Source: an uncultured Bacteroidales bacterium (GTDB lineage: Bacteria; Bacteroidota; Bacteroidia; Bacteroidales; WCHB1-69). Taken from it: a stretch of DNA of 42,218 nucleotides. The stretch is from positions 1-42,218 of the forward strand of contig ONHS01000013.1 in NCBI GenBank assembly GCA_900317715.1. The letters run 5' to 3'. The notes under the pieces were generated by a model that was not told the origin of the DNA, made no database searches, and was given only the letters and a program-made list of their open reading frames with translations. Shown here piece after piece: positions 40,867 to 42,218 of the stretch; the first letter of the stretch is position 1, and each line of letters opens with the position of its first letter. The position numbers and the translations under genes are program-made.

Positions 40867-42081
40867 ATGAAAAAAACAGTAACAATCAATCTTGGCGGCA
40901 TCGTTTTCAACATAGATGACGATGCATGCGATCGGCTGAGCCAATATCTCTCCGATCTCGAAAAACGTTTTTCCGAAGAAGACCGCAATGAAATCCTGCG
41001 CGACATCGAAGTACGCATGGCGGAATTGCTGACCTTTAAGATGGAAAATCGTAACGTAGTGGAAATCAATGATGTGGAAGAAGTGATAGAGGTCATCGGT
41101 CGTCCGGAACAGTTCGACGACGAGAACGCTACGGATTCCGTTGAAAACCAGTCCGCAACATCCACCACATCAACCACACAAGAATCAACGACAGGAAAAA
41201 AGAAACCGTTCCGTGCGCGCAAACTCTACCGCAATAGCAACGATCGCATGGTGAGCGGTGTCGCGAGCGGCTTGGCAGCCTACTTCGACCTCGATCCCGC
41301 CATCGTGCGTATCTTGTTCGTGGTGTTGACACTCATCAGTTTCGGTTGGGGCATCCTCATCTACCTGATACTCCTCATTGCGATGCCCGAAGCGAAAACT
41401 AAAGCGCAATTCCTTGAGATGCAGGGAATTGAGCCAACATTGGAAAATATTGACAATTTCCATCAAGAGCCGGTGGAGAGAAGCTCTGGCTCTAATGCCT
41501 TAGGGAATATCGTCAAAATCTGTTTGATTGTGTTGGGCGTGATTGTGGGGGTGAGTCTTGCCTTTGGCGTGTTGTGCATCTTCATCGCGATGTTTTCCGC
41601 GCTGTTGTTGCATACTCCTGACTCTTTCGGCAACGCTGTGGATATGGGATTGTTAGGCAGTTGCGCCTTGTTCCTGCTTTGTCCGGTCATCGGCATCGCG
41701 GTCTTATGCGTGCGCGCCGCCAACGGTGAACGCAAGCACAAATGGGTGGGCTGGACCCTCCTCGCCGTATGGTTGCTCAGCATCTTCGGCATTGTCGGCT
41801 TTGGCATCCAGGAAGGTAAGAGCGCTGATCTTGAAAAACGCCTCGAACGCAGCGGGAAGGCTGTTGAGGAATGGTTCAACGATGGTGACTACACCACCCA
41901 CGAGGAGTACTACAACACCGACGACCTCGACAATATCCTTGACCCTGTCCTCGACGATCTGCGCGAAGGAGAAGGCACCTACGACATTTCCATCCGCACC
42001 AGCCCGAAAAAAGGCGTGAATGTCCGGATCCAAAGCAATAAAAGAACAGATAGTACGTTCGTAATTACGGATAGTATTTAG
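40867..42081 (+). CDS. PspC-domain membrane protein
   Basis: A 404-residue membrane protein. Residues 1-75 form a soluble N-terminal region common to Bacteroidota PspC proteins (MKKTVTINLGGIVFNIDDDA; EVRMAELL). A Ser/Thr-rich linker leads to the PspC domain at about 115-180 (KLYRNSNDRMVSGVASGLAA, YFDLDPAIVRILFVVLTLI), followed by further membrane segments around 215-245, 255-285 and 295-318, and an acidic soluble C-terminus with no known domain. PspC proteins take part in envelope-stress responses. It follows the PadR gene by 140 bp containing a 16-bp tandem repeat. The TAG stop is the first word of a heptad repeat tract. Confidence 0.88.
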   Translation: MKKTVTINLGGIVFNIDDDACDRLSQYLSDLEKRFSEEDRNEILRDIEVRMAELLTFKMENRNVVEINDVEEVIEVIGRPEQFDDENATDSVENQSATSTTSTTQESTTGKKKPFRARKLYRNSNDRMVSGVASGLAAYFDLDPAIVRILFVVLTLISFGWGILIYLILLIAMPEAKTKAQFLEMQGIEPTLENIDNFHQEPVERSSGSNALGNIVKICLIVLGVIVGVSLAFGVLCIFIAMFSALLLHTPDSFGNAVDMGLLGSCALFLLCPVIGIAVLCVRAANGERKHKWVGWTLLAVWLLSIFGIVGFGIQEGKSADLEKRLERSGKAVEEWFNDGDYTTHEEYYNTDDLDNILDPVLDDLREGEGTYDISIRTSPKKGVNVRIQSNKRTDSTFVITDSI

Positions 42082-42124
42082 CTTTTAGCTGTTGGCTATT
42101 AGCCTTTAGCCTTTAGCCAACTGT
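42079..42124. repeat. Heptad repeat tract (ttagcct type)
   Basis: 'tagctttt agctgttggctattagcctttagcc' family words with a 7-bp period, beginning at the stop codon of the PspC gene. Reverse complement of the agccaac words found inside the NRPS genes. Confidence 0.8.
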
Positions 42125-42189
42125 CAATGCCTGAAATAAGTTGACCGCCTATGGTATAAAAACAGTCTAAAAAACCAAAGCAAGTCAAC

Positions 42190-42218
42190 ATGGAGAATTT
42201 AACAAAAGAGGAACGCAT
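42190..42218 (+). CDS. Possible start of a further gene, cut by the window edge
   Basis: An ATG at 42190 opens MENLTKEER and runs off the end. Only nine residues are visible, so no family can be named. The preceding 65 bp carry no clear -7 box. Confidence 0.3.

Noticed and set aside
42125..42218. Possible insertion-sequence end near the right edge (gttgacc ... gtcaac)
   Set aside because: Only a short imperfect inverted match and nine codons of a following frame are visible; too little to support a mobile element.

Overview
The window looks like a chromosomal piece of a Bacteroidota genome, most likely an uncultured gut or rumen Bacteroidales. The evidence: -7 boxes of the Bacteroidota type (TAnnTTTG) precede most transcription units; genes lack Shine-Dalgarno sites; there is a giant SprB/gliding-adhesin-like surface protein built of 'GCDSxVTLxLT' repeats; and base composition is close to 50% GC.

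Layout. 1-8091 (minus): N-terminal ~2,700 residues of a giant secreted adhesin that runs off the left edge. 8423-9397: exported alpha/beta-hydrolase. 9458-10445 (minus): ECF sigma factor overlapping a small anti-sigma-like gene. 10490-11209 (minus): VWA protein. 11340-11429 (minus): tRNA-Ser(CGA). 11672-13126 (minus): dipeptidase PepD. 13324-18054 (plus): a compact acyl-carrier-protein pathway of acyl-ACP thioesterase, a 44-aa basic microprotein, ketosynthase, ACP, two hotdog dehydratase-like proteins and a CrtI/retinol-saturase-like FAD enzyme, nearly all start/stop overlapped. 18475-37173 (plus): a probable single operon of a Cache-SpoIIE-ATPase phosphatase and a STAS antagonist (a partner switch), two paralogous bimodular NRPSs of ~2,425 and 2,474 residues (each C-A-T-C-A-T-reductase), and a MATE exporter. 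37251-38531: L-cysteine desulfidase (CyuA/YhaM type). 38622-40166 (minus): outer-membrane-type protein with a Pro/Ala/Gln tail. 40373-42081: PadR regulator and PspC-domain protein. A further gene may begin at 42190.

How the genes may work together. The NRPS operon has the parts for making and exporting two reductively released dipeptides (aldehydes, alcohols or their cyclised pyrazinone/imine products), under a sensor-phosphatase/STAS switch placed at the head of the operon. The acyl-ACP cluster just upstream has its own promoters; whether it supplies an acyl cap to the NRPS products or makes a separate polyene-like lipid is open. No phosphopantetheinyl transferase or MbtH gene is present in the window, so carrier activation must come from elsewhere.

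The most unusual sequence-level signal is a set of short repeats with a 7-bp period and several small palindromes. They occur between genes but also inside the NRPS genes, in the same adenylation-domain loop of all four modules and in interdomain linkers, and they supply or abut the stop codons of at least four other genes.
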